64,000 nucleotides of DNA from Flagellimonas eckloniae (GTDB taxonomy: Bacteria > Bacteroidota > Bacteroidia > Flavobacteriales > Flavobacteriaceae), in contig NZ_LCTZ01000002.1 of the NCBI RefSeq assembly GCF_001413955.1, positions 1,343,501 to 1,407,500 of the forward strand, written 5' to 3'. Below, one piece after another: positions 28,462 through 38,575 of this stretch (positions are counted from its first letter, which is position 1; each line of letters starts with the position of its first letter). Position numbers and translations under genes: made by a program. The notes beneath the pieces were generated by a model. The model made no database searches. It had not been told where the DNA came from and saw only the letters and a program-made list of their open reading frames with translations.

Positions 28462-29298
28462 TTGCAAGACTATTTTTTCAGTATAAACCCTAAACAGGAA
28501 AGTCTAAAAAAACATATTGCGTATTACTATTTTCATTTTTCAAATGAAAAAGATTTCAAAAAAGAATTCATCTATTACCCCTCTTTCCACTCCACACTAA
28601 ATGTTTATAAAAATGTTGATATCATATTTAATGAAAAAGGCCGGGTTTATGTCCCAAAAAAAAATGATGAGTTAAGCGTAATTTATACCAAAGGTGATGG
28701 TAAATCCAAACACATAAGGTTATCTGGAAAGTTTAATAAAATAGGGATAGTTTTTAATAGCCTTGGCTTTAACCACTTTATAAATTGTCCATTTAACAGT
28801 TTAATTACAGACCGTGCGGTTGAATTGGACTATTTCGGAAGCTCTTTAATTTCTGTTGCTGATAAAGTCTACAAAACAAAGGATAATACTAAAAAAAGAG
28901 ATGTTTTGGATAATTTCTTTTTAAATCACCTCAATGTATTTAAAGAACAACGCTTGCCTAAGATTATTGACATAATCCATGATAAGAATGGAGCCATACA
29001 AATTAAGGAGTTATCCAACACTTTCAATATTCACAGAAAAACCATTTTAAGATTATTCAAAAAACATTTGGGATTTTCATACAGAGATTATACCAATATT
29101 GTAAAATTTCGCAATGCTCTCAATCTATATCTAACCAAAAAGGATATAAAACTTATTGAGCTTGCTTACGAAAATGACTACTATGATCAAGCAGATTTTA
29201 ATAATCAATTTAAAGCTTTGACCAATCTTACTCCTAAACAACTATTTAAAAGTTTGAAAAGGATGGGGCATAACGTATACTGGAATTACTTGGATTGA
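28462..29298 (+). CDS. AraC-family transcriptional regulator
   Basis: A 278-residue regulator starting at TTG. The N-terminal 150 residues resemble the sensing domain common in flavobacterial AraC proteins (DUF6597-like), with no obvious ligand motif. Residues about 170-270 form the two-part AraC HTH: IKELSNTFNIHRKTILRLFKKHLGFSYRDY and IKLIELAYENDYYDQADFNNQFKALTNLTPKQLF. It lies between the exported isomerase-like gene and a serine hydrolase gene on the same strand and could regulate either. Gene boundaries are clear apart from the unusual start codon. Confidence 0.85.
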   Translation: MQDYFFSINPKQESLKKHIAYYYFHFSNEKDFKKEFIYYPSFHSTLNVYKNVDIIFNEKGRVYVPKKNDELSVIYTKGDGKSKHIRLSGKFNKIGIVFNSLGFNHFINCPFNSLITDRAVELDYFGSSLISVADKVYKTKDNTKKRDVLDNFFLNHLNVFKEQRLPKIIDIIHDKNGAIQIKELSNTFNIHRKTILRLFKKHLGFSYRDYTNIVKFRNALNLYLTKKDIKLIELAYENDYYDQADFNNQFKALTNLTPKQLFKSLKRMGHNVYWNYLD

Positions 29299-29395
29299 CA
29301 ATGTCCCAAAAAACCAATTTCTAAAGAGTATTTAGCCTCAACTTTACACTATTCTAAGCAGCAACTTAAATGCTTAGATATTAAACATATTAAGC

Positions 29396-30901
29396 ATGAG
29401 GGCACGAATATTCATTTTACATTTTTTTATACTTTCTTCTCTTCTTTCCTGTTCTACTGTAAAGGACTCCCGTATTGAAATAATAGATGAAATCTTTACT
29501 TCATTACACACAGAGGAAAGATTCAACGGTAATATTTTAATATCTGAGAAAGGAAAAGTAATTTATAAAAAATCTTTTGGATATGCTCATTATGAGAATG
29601 AAGTCCGTCTTGACCAAAGTAGTATTTTTAATATTGCTTCAGTGTCTAAAACTTTCACCGCCGTTTCAATCTTGATGTTAGAAGAGAAAGGGATGTTAGG
29701 TCTTGGGGATAAAATTGAAAACTATTTTCCAAATTTCCCTTATAAAAAAATAACTATCAAAAATCTTTTGACCCACTCCTCTGGACTTCAAAGAATACAA
29801 AGTCAACCTTTTCGGAAAGAAATAGAAGGAAAAGGTTATAACAATCAGCAAATTCTAGATGTATTCATTAAACTAAAACCTGACCTCTATTTTAAACCAG
29901 GCACAAATTATAAATACAGTAATACCAATTATATATTTCTTGCTCTAATTGTTGAACAAGTTTCAGGGCTATCATTTGAAGATTTTTTAAAAACTAATTT
30001 TTTCGAAATATTAAAAATGAACAGTACTTTTCTTGAAAAAGATAATGTGCCCAATGAATTTGAAAAACACTTAGTTTCTTATTACCGTAAACCGCATTGG
30101 CTTTCGAATGGTTTTCAAAATACTATTGGTTTGGAAGAAAACATTGTTGAGCTGAATACTTTTAAGAATAATTATGGTGAAAGTGATATTCACACAACCA
30201 CAGGAGATCTTCTAAAATTTCATGAAGCTTTACAAAATGGAAAACTTATTTCTCTCATTTCCTTAGAAAAAATGTACAAATCATATAAACCATATAATAA
30301 TGAAAAGTATATTTTATCTGAAAAATCCAACTATCCATCACAAAGAGGGTTGTCTTGGAATATTGCCAAAGATAGTTTAACTGGAAAAGTTGTTTATCAT
30401 GCTGGAGGGTTTAGAGGAGGTCGAAGCTTTTTTATTCGTAACCTCACAAATGATCAATGTATTATTATATTGACCAATAATACTGAAACTGATTTCTATA
30501 CTTTCACAAGTCCCATGAGAATTATGAATAAAATAGGATACCAACTAGATAAAAAAAAGCTTGCTAGATTATTCGCAAATGAATACATGAAAAATGGCAT
30601 TGAATCTGCAGTTGAAAAGTACAATCAGTTTAAAGGTGATGAAGACTATATTCCAATTATTGATTGGGATTTTGAAGAAATAGGGCAAGAATTAATAAAA
30701 AAGAAGGATTATAAGTCTGCTGTATCACTATACAAATTATACACAGAAAAATACAATGATGAGTTTGCATGGACACTATTAGGGGATGCTTATCTTATGA
30801 ATGGAAATAAAATTGAAGCGAAAAAAAGTTTTGAAAGGGCTTTACATATAAATGCAAATTATAATCCAGCTTTAAAACAACTAATGACCATATCTGACTA
30901 A
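29396..30901 (+). CDS. exported beta-lactamase-family serine hydrolase with C-terminal TPR
   Basis: A 501-residue protein with an N-terminal signal that ends SLLSCST, so probably a lipoprotein (Cys19). The class C beta-lactamase/DD-peptidase-like domain runs from about 30 to 385, with S82-V-S-K85 as catalytic SxxK, Y174-S-N176 as YxN, and H335-A-G as the third motif. Substrates in this group include D-amino acid peptides and esters; resistance to beta-lactams should not be assumed. Residues about 430-500 carry TPR helices (FAWTLLGDAYLMNGNKIEAKKSFERALHIN). It stands alone on the plus strand and converges with the guaA unit. Confidence 0.87.
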   Translation: MRARIFILHFFILSSLLSCSTVKDSRIEIIDEIFTSLHTEERFNGNILISEKGKVIYKKSFGYAHYENEVRLDQSSIFNIASVSKTFTAVSILMLEEKGMLGLGDKIENYFPNFPYKKITIKNLLTHSSGLQRIQSQPFRKEIEGKGYNNQQILDVFIKLKPDLYFKPGTNYKYSNTNYIFLALIVEQVSGLSFEDFLKTNFFEILKMNSTFLEKDNVPNEFEKHLVSYYRKPHWLSNGFQNTIGLEENIVELNTFKNNYGESDIHTTTGDLLKFHEALQNGKLISLISLEKMYKSYKPYNNEKYILSEKSNYPSQRGLSWNIAKDSLTGKVVYHAGGFRGGRSFFIRNLTNDQCIIILTNNTETDFYTFTSPMRIMNKIGYQLDKKKLARLFANEYMKNGIESAVEKYNQFKGDEDYIPIIDWDFEEIGQELIKKKDYKSAVSLYKLYTEKYNDEFAWTLLGDAYLMNGNKIEAKKSFERALHINANYNPALKQLMTISD

Positions 30902-30952
30902 TAGAGTATAGTTAACGAAACTCCAATGTATAAATTCAAACTGTGGTAATTA

Positions 30953-31480
30953 TTATTTTGCCAAAGCCTCCGCTATTTTCTTATTCCACTCTAATTGCTT
31001 TTCAGTATTTCTGGAAAAATTGGTTTCCCAGTCGTAGAGTTCCTGAAAATCCTTTAATTCCTTTAATGTCTCCCTGTAGATTTTTCGAATCTCTGCTTTA
31101 ACATTATCGGAAAAAGAGGTTCGCTTCAATTTTGCGCGCATTTTGCGTGCAAAAAGCTCAGCAATATCAAAATGAAGCTGTTCATGACTTAGGATTATAT
31201 CATCACAGATTTTAGGTTTGTACCATGATTCGTTCGGGTAGAAATATGCATTTACCTCAAAATCCAGTTCCACTTCGTGATGGATTAAATTGGCGGAATA
31301 TTTATAGCTTAACCCACTTGCAGTGGTTGCCGCAGGTACTGCAGCTGGTGGAATCTTCCCCTTAAAATCTGACCAAGTAAGTCTTTTGTTGGAATCCCAT
31401 AAAACACCTTCTTCAATTTCTTGGGCATATCCGAAGAAACCAAAAACTAAAAGGCACCCTATAAAAACTATTTTATCCAA
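30953..31480 (-). CDS. DUF922-family exported metalloprotease-like protein
   Basis: A 175-residue protein with a signal peptide (about 1-19, ending GYAQE). The mature domain begins with TWSDFKGKIPP and holds SHEQLHFDIAELFARK near residue 95, an HExxH...E zinc-protease motif characteristic of DUF922 proteins. The C-terminal part is helical and rich in Lys and Glu. It is the last gene of the guaA-LysM-OsmC unit, overlapping the OsmC gene by 13 bases. Secreted peptidase activity is inferred from the motif. Confidence 0.82.
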   Translation of the reverse strand: MDKIVFIGCLLVFGFFGYAQEIEEGVLWDSNKRLTWSDFKGKIPPAAVPAATTASGLSYKYSANLIHHEVELDFEVNAYFYPNESWYKPKICDDIILSHEQLHFDIAELFARKMRAKLKRTSFSDNVKAEIRKIYRETLKELKDFQELYDWETNFSRNTEKQLEWNKKIAEALAK

Positions 31481-31872
31481 TAAAACTCAATTACTCTTTC
31501 AATGTCTGGATGTAAACTATGCTGCACCGGACATGTATTTGCGGTATTTTCCAAAATCTTCCTATGTTTTTCGGAAGTATTTTCCGGCAGTTCGAGTTTC
31601 ACCTCAATTTTGGAAATGCGCCTAGGATTTGCTGCCATATGCTTGGTCACTTCTGCCATGGAACCGGTCAAATCCACTTCTAAATCCCTTGCCTTGATTC
31701 CCATCATGGTAAGCATACAACTCGCCAGACCGGTGGCAACAGTATCGGTTGGCGAAAACGCTTGTCCCAAACCATTATTATCAACCGGTGCATCCGTAAT
31801 AAATTCGTCATTGGACCTTAAATGTAAACATGTGGTCCTTAATTCTCCTGTATAGGTAACTTTAGAGGTCAT
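31468..31872 (-). CDS. OsmC-family peroxide/thiol-stress protein
   Basis: A 134-residue protein of the OsmC/Ohr superfamily, which reduces organic hydroperoxides through a pair of Cys residues or has related roles. The two family cysteines are visible in GLASCMLTMMGIKA and NTCPVQHSLHPDIE. The N-terminal strand set (YTGELRTTCLHLRSN) is also typical. Closer to the YhfA-like/OsmC branch than to Ohr in length. It overlaps the upstream LysM gene by 11 bases and the downstream DUF922 gene by 13 bases, so all three are translationally coupled. Confidence 0.9.
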   Translation of the reverse strand: MTSKVTYTGELRTTCLHLRSNDEFITDAPVDNNGLGQAFSPTDTVATGLASCMLTMMGIKARDLEVDLTGSMAEVTKHMAANPRRISKIEVKLELPENTSEKHRKILENTANTCPVQHSLHPDIERVIEFYWIK

Positions 31873-33997
31873 TTAACTTTATTTCTTTAATTCGTAAACT
31901 ATCGTACTCCATTAAATAGCAGGCGGTATTGTAATATCCGGAAGACCAATTATTAAAATAATTAAAGCTGTTCCCCGTATACTCTGTTAGCCCAATAATT
32001 TTAGAAGTTTCAAAAAGATTGTTTTTATGGGCAAGTTTCAATAAAACATCCAACGTCACATCAAAACCTCTAACTGCATAGCGATCAGGATTAAGACCCT
32101 TATATCGCTTACGGTATGCCTTGGTAAAAGAATCATTTGCTGTCGCCCTATAAAAAGAGGGATACGTAAATTTTAAGTTTGATAAATGAGTGCTGGAAAT
32201 GGCATCATTTTCAAAAGCGTTATTAAAATTCGTAGTAAACATCTGTACCCTTGTCTCTTCTGAAATAGCTGAATTTAATATTGAACTAACACTTGAAACC
32301 ATATTGGGTTGGGCAGTTTCTACAAAAACCCAATTTTCCTTGTCCTCGGAAAGCATGATTAAAAACTGATCCAGGTGCAATGATTTATTGTCAATTATTT
32401 TTGCAATTTGTGCTGCAGGAAACTTGTTTAAAATAGAATCATGGGCAACCTGATGGGTAGAATCGGCAATAATAACCACATTCTGATCCGTATGGATTTT
32501 CTTTAAATAGGAAAGCATTTTTTGTCGAAGAACCTCATCTGTTGGTACCGAAAAATATACGTTGCCATGGCTCAATTCGCTATCGGATGCAATGGGAGCA
32601 ATCACAGGAATATTTTTGGATGCTGCTTGCACGGCCACCTCATTCAGAGTACTGGAGGTCATGGGTCCAATAATGGCACTAACGCCATACAGATTCTCTC
32701 TAAAAAGTATTTCCTTTACTTTATCTTGGTTTCGCTCAGTATCATACGTTTTTACATCAACTGAAACCCCCATTTTTTTAATGGAATCCAATGCTACCAT
32801 CGCGCCAGAATAAAATCCAGTACTTAAGCTTATATCCCTACGGGTCTTTATTTGACTTAAAGTTTTCTTTCTATCGTTGAAATCAACCCGATCCAACCTA
32901 AAAGGAAGCATAAACACAAGCTTGGGTCTATTTTCAATATTAATACTATCTATAAGATTGATTTTGTCAAGAACCAAGGCATTTTTAACTTCAAGTCCCT
33001 CAGCTTTCTCCTTGGGAAGTTTTAAGACCATTCCAGCTTTGAGACCATTTTCCAAATCTGGATTCAACTGAAACAATTCATCTCTAGTGATTTTTAAATT
33101 TTGGGTAAGCCTAAAAATGTTTTGTTTTGGTTTTACTTCATAAAAAATAAAGTTTTCCGTATTCACTTCTCCAGATGTATCTTTTTTCTTGGGAAGGCGC
33201 AAAACCATACCTTCTTTCAAACCCCCAAGTTGCATAATTTCTGGATTCAGTTTTACGATGGAATCTGAAGGTATTCCGTATTCTTTTCCCAGGCTATACA
33301 AGGTTTGCTTGGCAGGAACAGTAAATGAAGTATACAAATCTACCTGTTGGTCTTCAAGGCTATCGCCTTTGGGTCTTGGTAATTGCAGCTCTTGTCCCAC
33401 TGCCAAATAGTCTGAGCTTTTGCTTAAATCAGGGTTTAATGTGACCAAGCTATCCACCGTAATGCCATATTTATGGGCAATACTCCATCTTGTTTCCTTG
33501 GGAAGAACGGTATAGGTCTCAAAATCGAGGGCACGTTCATCTTCTTCAGTTGGCTCTGGGAATTTGGGTATTTGGAGCACCATACCCTTTTTTAGAGGTT
33601 CTGCATACAGCTGTCTATTGTATCGCTTCAGTTGCTCTTCTGTGATTTTGTAACGCTGTGTAAGTCCAAATAAGGTCTCTCTTTTTCTTACCCTATGTCT
33701 AGAAAAGCTTAAAGGTTTCTTCTGCTCCTGAATTTCTTTTTCTTGTGGTTTTTCCTGTTGGGTTACCACAGCACCATTCAACGGAATAATTAAAATGGTG
33801 TTCGGTTTTATACCTGAAGCGGTCTTAATCTCCTTATTGGATTGAAGTATCGTGTACGGTGTTACCCTATACTTGGAAGATATGCTCTGCAAAGTCTCTC
33901 CTTCTTTAACCGCATGTGTGGTATAATTTTGAGCAGAAACTTGAATTGAAGTCAGTAAAAAGAAAACAATGCTTATTTGTAAAATATACTTTTTCAT
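31862..33997 (-). CDS. five-LysM protein fused to a periplasmic-binding-protein-like domain
   Basis: A 711-residue exported protein; start set at 33997 (MKKYILQIS), two residues inside the longest frame. After the signal peptide (ending VSAQN) come five LysM peptidoglycan-binding repeats at about 28-72, 100-147, 163-208, 225-270 and 285-330, each with a closing LxIP/LxLP strand. Residues about 360-705 look like a type I periplasmic ligand-binding domain ([60 protein letters not shown]). It is probably held on the cell wall and binds a ligand or partner. Overlaps guaA by 4 bases and OsmC by 11. Confidence 0.85.
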   Translation of the reverse strand: MKKYILQISIVFFLLTSIQVSAQNYTTHAVKEGETLQSISSKYRVTPYTILQSNKEIKTASGIKPNTILIIPLNGAVVTQQEKPQEKEIQEQKKPLSFSRHRVRKRETLFGLTQRYKITEEQLKRYNRQLYAEPLKKGMVLQIPKFPEPTEEDERALDFETYTVLPKETRWSIAHKYGITVDSLVTLNPDLSKSSDYLAVGQELQLPRPKGDSLEDQQVDLYTSFTVPAKQTLYSLGKEYGIPSDSIVKLNPEIMQLGGLKEGMVLRLPKKKDTSGEVNTENFIFYEVKPKQNIFRLTQNLKITRDELFQLNPDLENGLKAGMVLKLPKEKAEGLEVKNALVLDKINLIDSINIENRPKLVFMLPFRLDRVDFNDRKKTLSQIKTRRDISLSTGFYSGAMVALDSIKKMGVSVDVKTYDTERNQDKVKEILFRENLYGVSAIIGPMTSSTLNEVAVQAASKNIPVIAPIASDSELSHGNVYFSVPTDEVLRQKMLSYLKKIHTDQNVVIIADSTHQVAHDSILNKFPAAQIAKIIDNKSLHLDQFLIMLSEDKENWVFVETAQPNMVSSVSSILNSAISEETRVQMFTTNFNNAFENDAISSTHLSNLKFTYPSFYRATANDSFTKAYRKRYKGLNPDRYAVRGFDVTLDVLLKLAHKNNLFETSKIIGLTEYTGNSFNYFNNWSSGYYNTACYLMEYDSLRIKEIKLNDL

Positions 33998-35526
33998 TCC
34001 CATTCTATAGTTGCCGGTGGCTTAGAACTAATGTCATACACTACTCTATTAACGCCTTTAACCTTGTTTATTATATCATTAGAGGTCTTTTGTAAGAACT
34101 CATAGGGTAAATTAACCCAATCAGCCGTCATACCATCCGTACTTTCAACTGCTCTTAAAGCCACACATTTTTCATACGTGCGTTCATCTCCCATGACCCC
34201 TACACTATTTACGGGCAAAAGCATGGCTCCGGCCTGCCAAACCTTATCATATAAACCCCATTTTTTCAATCCATCAATAAAAATGGCATCAACCTCTTGT
34301 AAAATAGACACCTTTTCTGCGGTAATGTCACCTAAAATACGAATTCCCAATCCAGGACCGGGAAAAGGATGACGACCAAGAATCGTTGAATCCATATCCA
34401 AGTTTCTTCCAACTCGGCGCACCTCATCTTTAAAAAGCAGATGTAAGGGCTCAACAACTTTCAGTTTCATATAATCTGGCAGACCACCAACATTATGATG
34501 ACTTTTAATAACGGCAGAGGGTCCGCCACTAGCTGATACCGATTCTATTCGGTCTGGATAAATGGTGCCTTGGGCCAACCACTTTGCATTTTCTACCTGA
34601 TGTGCTTCGTTATCAAACACTTCAATAAAAACCCTTCCTATTATCTTTCTTTTTGTTTCAGGATCCGATTCTCCTTTCAGAGCGTCCAAAAAACGTGCCG
34701 AAGCATCAACACCTTTCACATTAAGGCCCATATGCTTGTATTGATCCAGGACACTTTCAAATTCATTTTTGCGCAAAAGTCCATTGTTCACAAAAATGCA
34801 ATGTAAATGACTTCCGATGGCTTTGTGCAACAGCATGGCGGCCACACTGGAGTCCACCCCACCTGAAAGCCCTAAAATTACCTTATCATCACCAATCTTT
34901 TCCTGAAGTTCTTTAATCGTAGTTTCTACAAATGCATCCGGGGTCCAATCTTGCTCCAATCCAGCAATATTGACCAAAAAATTCTCCAATAACTTTTTCC
35001 CATCCTTGGTATGATACACTTCCGGATGAAACTGTATTCCAAATGTTTTTTCCCCTTCTATTCTAAAGGCTGCATTTTCCACATCATGGGTGCTTGCCAA
35101 TCTAACTGCACCATCTGGAAGTTCCTTTATGGTATCACTATGGCTCATCCATACCTGGCTGCCCTCATCAATTCCTTTTAAAAAATTATCGCTTTCCTTT
35201 ACGTACGAAAGATTTGCCCTTCCATACTCCCTAGTGGCCGATGGAGCTACGCTACCTCCATTAAAATGTGAAAGGTATTGTGCACCATAACAAATCCCCA
35301 ACAAAGGTTTTTTTCCTTTGATTTCCGATAAATCTGGATGCGGAACATCTTCACTCCGTACCGAAAAAGGTGAACCAGAAAGAATTACAGCTTTATAGGT
35401 GGATAAATCCTTAGGTGGATTGTTATATGGCTTTATTTCTGAGTAAATGTTAAGCTCCCGAACGCGACGCGCAATCAACTGTGTATACTGGGAACCAAAA
35501 TCTAGGATAAGTACGTTGTTCTGCAT
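33994..35526 (-). CDS. guaA: GMP synthase (glutamine-hydrolysing)
   Basis: A 510-residue enzyme that aminates XMP to GMP. Start set at 35526 ([24 protein letters not shown]). The class I glutaminase domain (about 1-190) has [17 protein letters not shown] with the catalytic Cys and [14 protein letters not shown]; the ATP-pyrophosphatase domain has [17 protein letters not shown]; the C-terminal dimerisation domain ends in [13 protein letters not shown]. First gene of a four-gene unit with the LysM, OsmC and DUF922 genes. A TAnnTTTG element ends 3 bases before the ATG. Confidence 0.97.
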   Translation of the reverse strand: MQNNVLILDFGSQYTQLIARRVRELNIYSEIKPYNNPPKDLSTYKAVILSGSPFSVRSEDVPHPDLSEIKGKKPLLGICYGAQYLSHFNGGSVAPSATREYGRANLSYVKESDNFLKGIDEGSQVWMSHSDTIKELPDGAVRLASTHDVENAAFRIEGEKTFGIQFHPEVYHTKDGKKLLENFLVNIAGLEQDWTPDAFVETTIKELQEKIGDDKVILGLSGGVDSSVAAMLLHKAIGSHLHCIFVNNGLLRKNEFESVLDQYKHMGLNVKGVDASARFLDALKGESDPETKRKIIGRVFIEVFDNEAHQVENAKWLAQGTIYPDRIESVSASGGPSAVIKSHHNVGGLPDYMKLKVVEPLHLLFKDEVRRVGRNLDMDSTILGRHPFPGPGLGIRILGDITAEKVSILQEVDAIFIDGLKKWGLYDKVWQAGAMLLPVNSVGVMGDERTYEKCVALRAVESTDGMTADWVNLPYEFLQKTSNDIINKVKGVNRVVYDISSKPPATIEWE

Positions 35527-35529
35527 GGG

Positions 35530-35537
35530 CAAAAATA
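35530..35537 (-). promoter_or_regulatory. -7 promoter element of guaA
   Basis: TATTTTTG on the minus strand, followed by only three bases before the ATG. This predicts transcription starting at or just inside the start codon, hence a leaderless mRNA. Confidence 0.45.
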
Positions 35538-35776
35538 GCAATTTGCCGCACTTGGAAAAGTATCTTTTAAGGATATTTATAACAACTTATTTAACAGTCG
35601 TAGTATACCCTTTATTTTCAATGGCATATCACATTTAAATAAGGGATTTGCACTCTGATCCCAATACTTTTAATCCAAAAAAGTACACTTAGCCTCAACA
35701 TGGGTAATATTCCCTTTCATAGTTTTTTTCTTAACTTTTTTCATCATTTCTTTGTGTTGCTAAACACCATTAAGCT

Positions 35777-36439
35777 ATGATAAAAGGATTCATCTTTGAT
35801 TTAGACGGGGTCATTACCGATACAGCGGCATCACATTATACGGCATGGAAAAAAATGTCAGATGAGATGGGCTGGGATTTTGACCACAAGGTAAATGATA
35901 AACTTCGTGGTATATCACGTATGGATTCCATCCAGGTTATCCTTGACCATAATACTACCTCTTTGAGTGAAGAGGCCAAGGCCGAACTAGCTGCAAAAAA
36001 GAACGATTTGTATGTTGCCAGCCTGGAAAACATGACCTCTGAAGATTACCTGCCAGGTGCCAAAGAACTGTTAATCCATCTAAGAACCGAAGGTTTTAGT
36101 GTTGCTTTGGGCAGTGCTAGTAAAAATGCCATAAAAGTATTGAAGCAATTAAATGCCAACGCCTTTTTCGATGTAATTGGTGACGGGAATAGTGTTTCAA
36201 AAAGTAAACCCGAACCGGATATCTTTTTGTATGGTGCGGAAAAATTAAACCTCCAACCTGCAGAATGTATCGTTTTTGAAGATGCTGAAAGTGGCATTGA
36301 TGCCGCCAAGGCCGGTGGTTTTTACAGCGTGGGCATTGGCCCAAAAGAACGGGTAGGCCATGCAGATTTACGATTTGATAGTATGGCCGAAGCAACCTTG
36401 TTTGAGGTTAAGGCACATTTTAAAAATCTTTTTAGTTAA
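35777..36439 (+). CDS. pgmB: beta-phosphoglucomutase (HAD family)
   Basis: A 220-residue enzyme that turns beta-glucose-1-phosphate, the product of maltose or trehalose phosphorylase, into glucose-6-phosphate. The HAD nucleophile and acid Asp residues are in GFIFDLDGVITDTAASHY, with the cap domain (MGWDFDHKVNDKLRGISRMDSIQVIL) following; motif II is LGSASKNA, motif III SKPEPDIF, and motif IV VFEDAESGIDAA. Complete. It is not beside a phosphorylase gene here, but a GH13 alpha-glucosidase lies at the left edge of the window. Isolated on the plus strand, 62 bases before the first TPR regulator. Confidence 0.93.
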   Translation: MIKGFIFDLDGVITDTAASHYTAWKKMSDEMGWDFDHKVNDKLRGISRMDSIQVILDHNTTSLSEEAKAELAAKKNDLYVASLENMTSEDYLPGAKELLIHLRTEGFSVALGSASKNAIKVLKQLNANAFFDVIGDGNSVSKSKPEPDIFLYGAEKLNLQPAECIVFEDAESGIDAAKAGGFYSVGIGPKERVGHADLRFDSMAEATLFEVKAHFKNLFS

Positions 36440-36501
36440 ACATTTCTATTTCAATATGTTGTTTTTTATTCTCTACTTTTAAGGGAGTAAATTCAACCTC
36501 A

Positions 36502-38346
36502 ATGAAACCTCTACCACTATTTTTCTTTTTTTTATGTAGTTGCTTCGTTTTAAAAACTCAGGCTCAGGAAAATCAAAAAAAAATTGATAGTATCCTTAAG
36601 ATTATAAACGAAACCTCAATTGACACCATAAAAGCAGGAAATTATTTGGAGTTATCCAACCTTACTATGTATAATAACCAGAAGGCAACCATTGGATACA
36701 TAGAAAAGGCTGCCTCTATTTACAAAAAAACCAATAATGACAAAGGAGTTGCCAAACTTTACGCCCAAAAGGCAAATTATTATTATAGGCTTGGCGAAAT
36801 AGATTCGGCCAGGCATTACCTAGTAAATTCCGTGGACAAATCTTTTTTTATGGGAGACACCCTAAGAGGTGCGGTCATTCGACACAATATTGGCATCCTT
36901 GATCACTATCAAGGTAATGCTGAAAGTGCTAAACATATAATGGATTTGAATATTCCAATATTTAAAAAGTATAATGACACACTTCATTTGGGAAATGCTT
37001 TTTTACTAAAAGGTAAAATTGGCATTTCGGATGGTTTCTTCAATATAGCGTTGAAAGAGACCTTCAATGCCCTAAAAATACACAGGGAGCTTCAAGATGA
37101 CTTTAGAATAGCGGAAGACCTACTTCAAATTGGAATAATTTATCAGAGTACTGGCGAAAATAAAAAAGCGGTCGATATTTTTAACGAAAGTATTGCACAC
37201 TATAAAAAGGTGGAAAGTAATCAAAGTATTGCCCAGGTCTTAAATTATATGGCCGATTCAAAAATCAAACTAAAGCACTTTGATTCTGCAAGAAAAGATT
37301 TAGAAGATGCGCTTTCACTCTCACAGGAATTGGAATACACATCCAACATTGCCAGAACTTACCATAACAAAGGGATTCTTGAGTATCATTCTGGAAACTA
37401 TACAAGGGCCATAAACAATTTTGGGTCGAGCTTGGACATATGGAAAACAGTAGGCTCTCCAAATAATGAGGCCAATACACTTTTTTATTTGGGGCGTAGT
37501 TACCTAAAACAAAAGGAGGCTTCAAAAGCAATACAGTTCTTTGATGAAAGCATTGAACTAGCACAGTCAATTAAAGACCCCGAAGTTTTGAGCAAGGTAT
37601 ATCTGGAAAAATCAGTTGCGCTGGAAGCTTTGCAAAAGCATGAAGAAGCTTTAACCTATTTCAAGAGAAACAAATCAATTAGTGATTCAATATTCACTCT
37701 GAACCGCGAAAAGGCGACATTGGAGCTAAAGACCATCTATGAAACGGAAAAAAAAGAACAAGAAATTGCCTTTTTGGAACAGCAAGCAAAAATTAACAAA
37801 CTCGAAAAACTCCTCTTAGGTATTGGACTGGGATTATCGTTATTAATTTTCAGTATTGGCTTTTACGCCCTGTACCAAAAAATGAAGCGCAATAAACTGG
37901 AAAAAGCACAGGTAGATACCGAGCTGGCTTTTAAAAGGAAAGAACTGACCACCCATGCGCTTCACTTGGCCAAAAAGAACGAAACCCTAGAAAGTTTACG
38001 ACAAAAAGCTGAAGAACTTAAGTCTGATGAAAATGGGCAGGACATTTCACAACTCATCAACACAATTAATTTTGATTTGCAAGATGATAACAACTGGGAA
38101 AACTTTGCCCGTTATTTTGAGGAAGTTCACAAAGATTTCAATAGCAAGGTGGCCAAAAAACACCCTGAGATTACGCCGAATGAACTTCGTTTAATCGCCT
38201 TGATTAAAATGAACCTTTCTTCCAAGGAAATAGCCAATATTCTGAATATTTCCATCCCCGGAGTCAAGAAGGCAAGGCAGCGTTTGCGCAAAAAAATGAA
38301 TCTTTCCACCACGGATTCCTTGGAAAATGCCGTTTTGAGTATTTAG
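36502..38346 (+). CDS. TPR / transmembrane / LuxR-HTH regulator, module 1
   Basis: A 614-residue one-component membrane regulator. A signal peptide (about 1-21, ending KTQAQEN) is followed by seven or more TPR units (about 40-400) that would sit in the periplasm, a short coiled coil (YETEKKEQEIAFLEQQAKIN), a membrane helix at about 437-458, a second coiled coil, and a C-terminal LuxR-type HTH (about 560-606: LSSKEIANILNISIPGVKKA). The TPRs probably sense a periplasmic peptide or protein and the HTH binds DNA. It is the first of three paralogues, each upstream of a paralogous lipoprotein gene, which is its probable target. Confidence 0.85.
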   Translation: MKPLPLFFFFLCSCFVLKTQAQENQKKIDSILKIINETSIDTIKAGNYLELSNLTMYNNQKATIGYIEKAASIYKKTNNDKGVAKLYAQKANYYYRLGEIDSARHYLVNSVDKSFFMGDTLRGAVIRHNIGILDHYQGNAESAKHIMDLNIPIFKKYNDTLHLGNAFLLKGKIGISDGFFNIALKETFNALKIHRELQDDFRIAEDLLQIGIIYQSTGENKKAVDIFNESIAHYKKVESNQSIAQVLNYMADSKIKLKHFDSARKDLEDALSLSQELEYTSNIARTYHNKGILEYHSGNYTRAINNFGSSLDIWKTVGSPNNEANTLFYLGRSYLKQKEASKAIQFFDESIELAQSIKDPEVLSKVYLEKSVALEALQKHEEALTYFKRNKSISDSIFTLNREKATLELKTIYETEKKEQEIAFLEQQAKINKLEKLLLGIGLGLSLLIFSIGFYALYQKMKRNKLEKAQVDTELAFKRKELTTHALHLAKKNETLESLRQKAEELKSDENGQDISQLINTINFDLQDDNNWENFARYFEEVHKDFNSKVAKKHPEITPNELRLIALIKMNLSSKEIANILNISIPGVKKARQRLRKKMNLSTTDSLENAVLSI

Positions 38347-38389
38347 CAAACACCCCGTAATTATTGATGTTCCCAGACAAATTTGAAAA

Positions 38390-38447
38390 AGTATACCATT
38401 TGTCTCCCCTCTTTTTTTTTACTCCCATAATCCACACGCTAGGTTTG
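38390..38447 (+). promoter_or_regulatory. Promoter of lipoprotein module 1
   Basis: TAGGTTTG at 38440-38447 matches the TAnnTTTG -7 consensus. Exactly 39 bases upstream, at 38401, lies TGTCTCCC; 11 bases before that is the degenerate AGTATACC. The same 39-base spacing is found in modules 2 and 3. A T-tract fills the -33 region. The box is a candidate site for the TPR-LuxR regulator. Confidence 0.6.
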
Positions 38448-38450
38448 TGG

Positions 38451-38575
38451 TGTCAAGAAAATTCTATATGGATCCTGACAACCGTTTTGTGGTCTTGTTC
38501 GGTTAGGTACTGCAGACCGTTACTGGGCAGGTCGCACAAAACAGATTGTAAAGTTCAACCACAAAACAAAACGTG
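38451..38575 (+). promoter_or_regulatory. Structured mRNA leader of lipoprotein module 1
   Basis: A 5' leader with a short hairpin (TGTCA 38451-38455 with TGACA 38476-38480) and a 59-base hairpin at 38484-38542. The latter has an outer stem GTTTTGTG/CACAAAAC, an internal loop GU/UCG, an inner 10-bp stem (CUUGUUCGGU with ACUGGGCAGG, with several G-U pairs) and an apical GGUACUGCAGACC. The left arm GTTTTGTGGT can instead pair over 10 bp with ACCACAAAAC at 38558-38567, just before the start codon. Confidence 0.65.

Noticed and set aside
29396-30901. Antibiotic beta-lactamase
   Set aside because: SxxK, YxN and HxG motifs are shared by many serine esterases and DD-peptidases of this fold, and the TPR tail points to another role; resistance cannot be claimed.
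38444-38565. Outer stem TTTGTGGT/ACCACAAA closing a three-way junction in the leader
   Set aside because: The left arm is part of the -7 element TAGGTTTG, so it would not be in the transcript if the promoter model is right; kept only as a DNA-level symmetry.
38484-38567. Invertible promoter flanked by GTTTTGTGGT/ACCACAAAAC repeats
   Set aside because: Inverting the segment would not move the -7 element, which lies outside it, and no recombinase gene is in the window; RNA pairing explains the repeats better.
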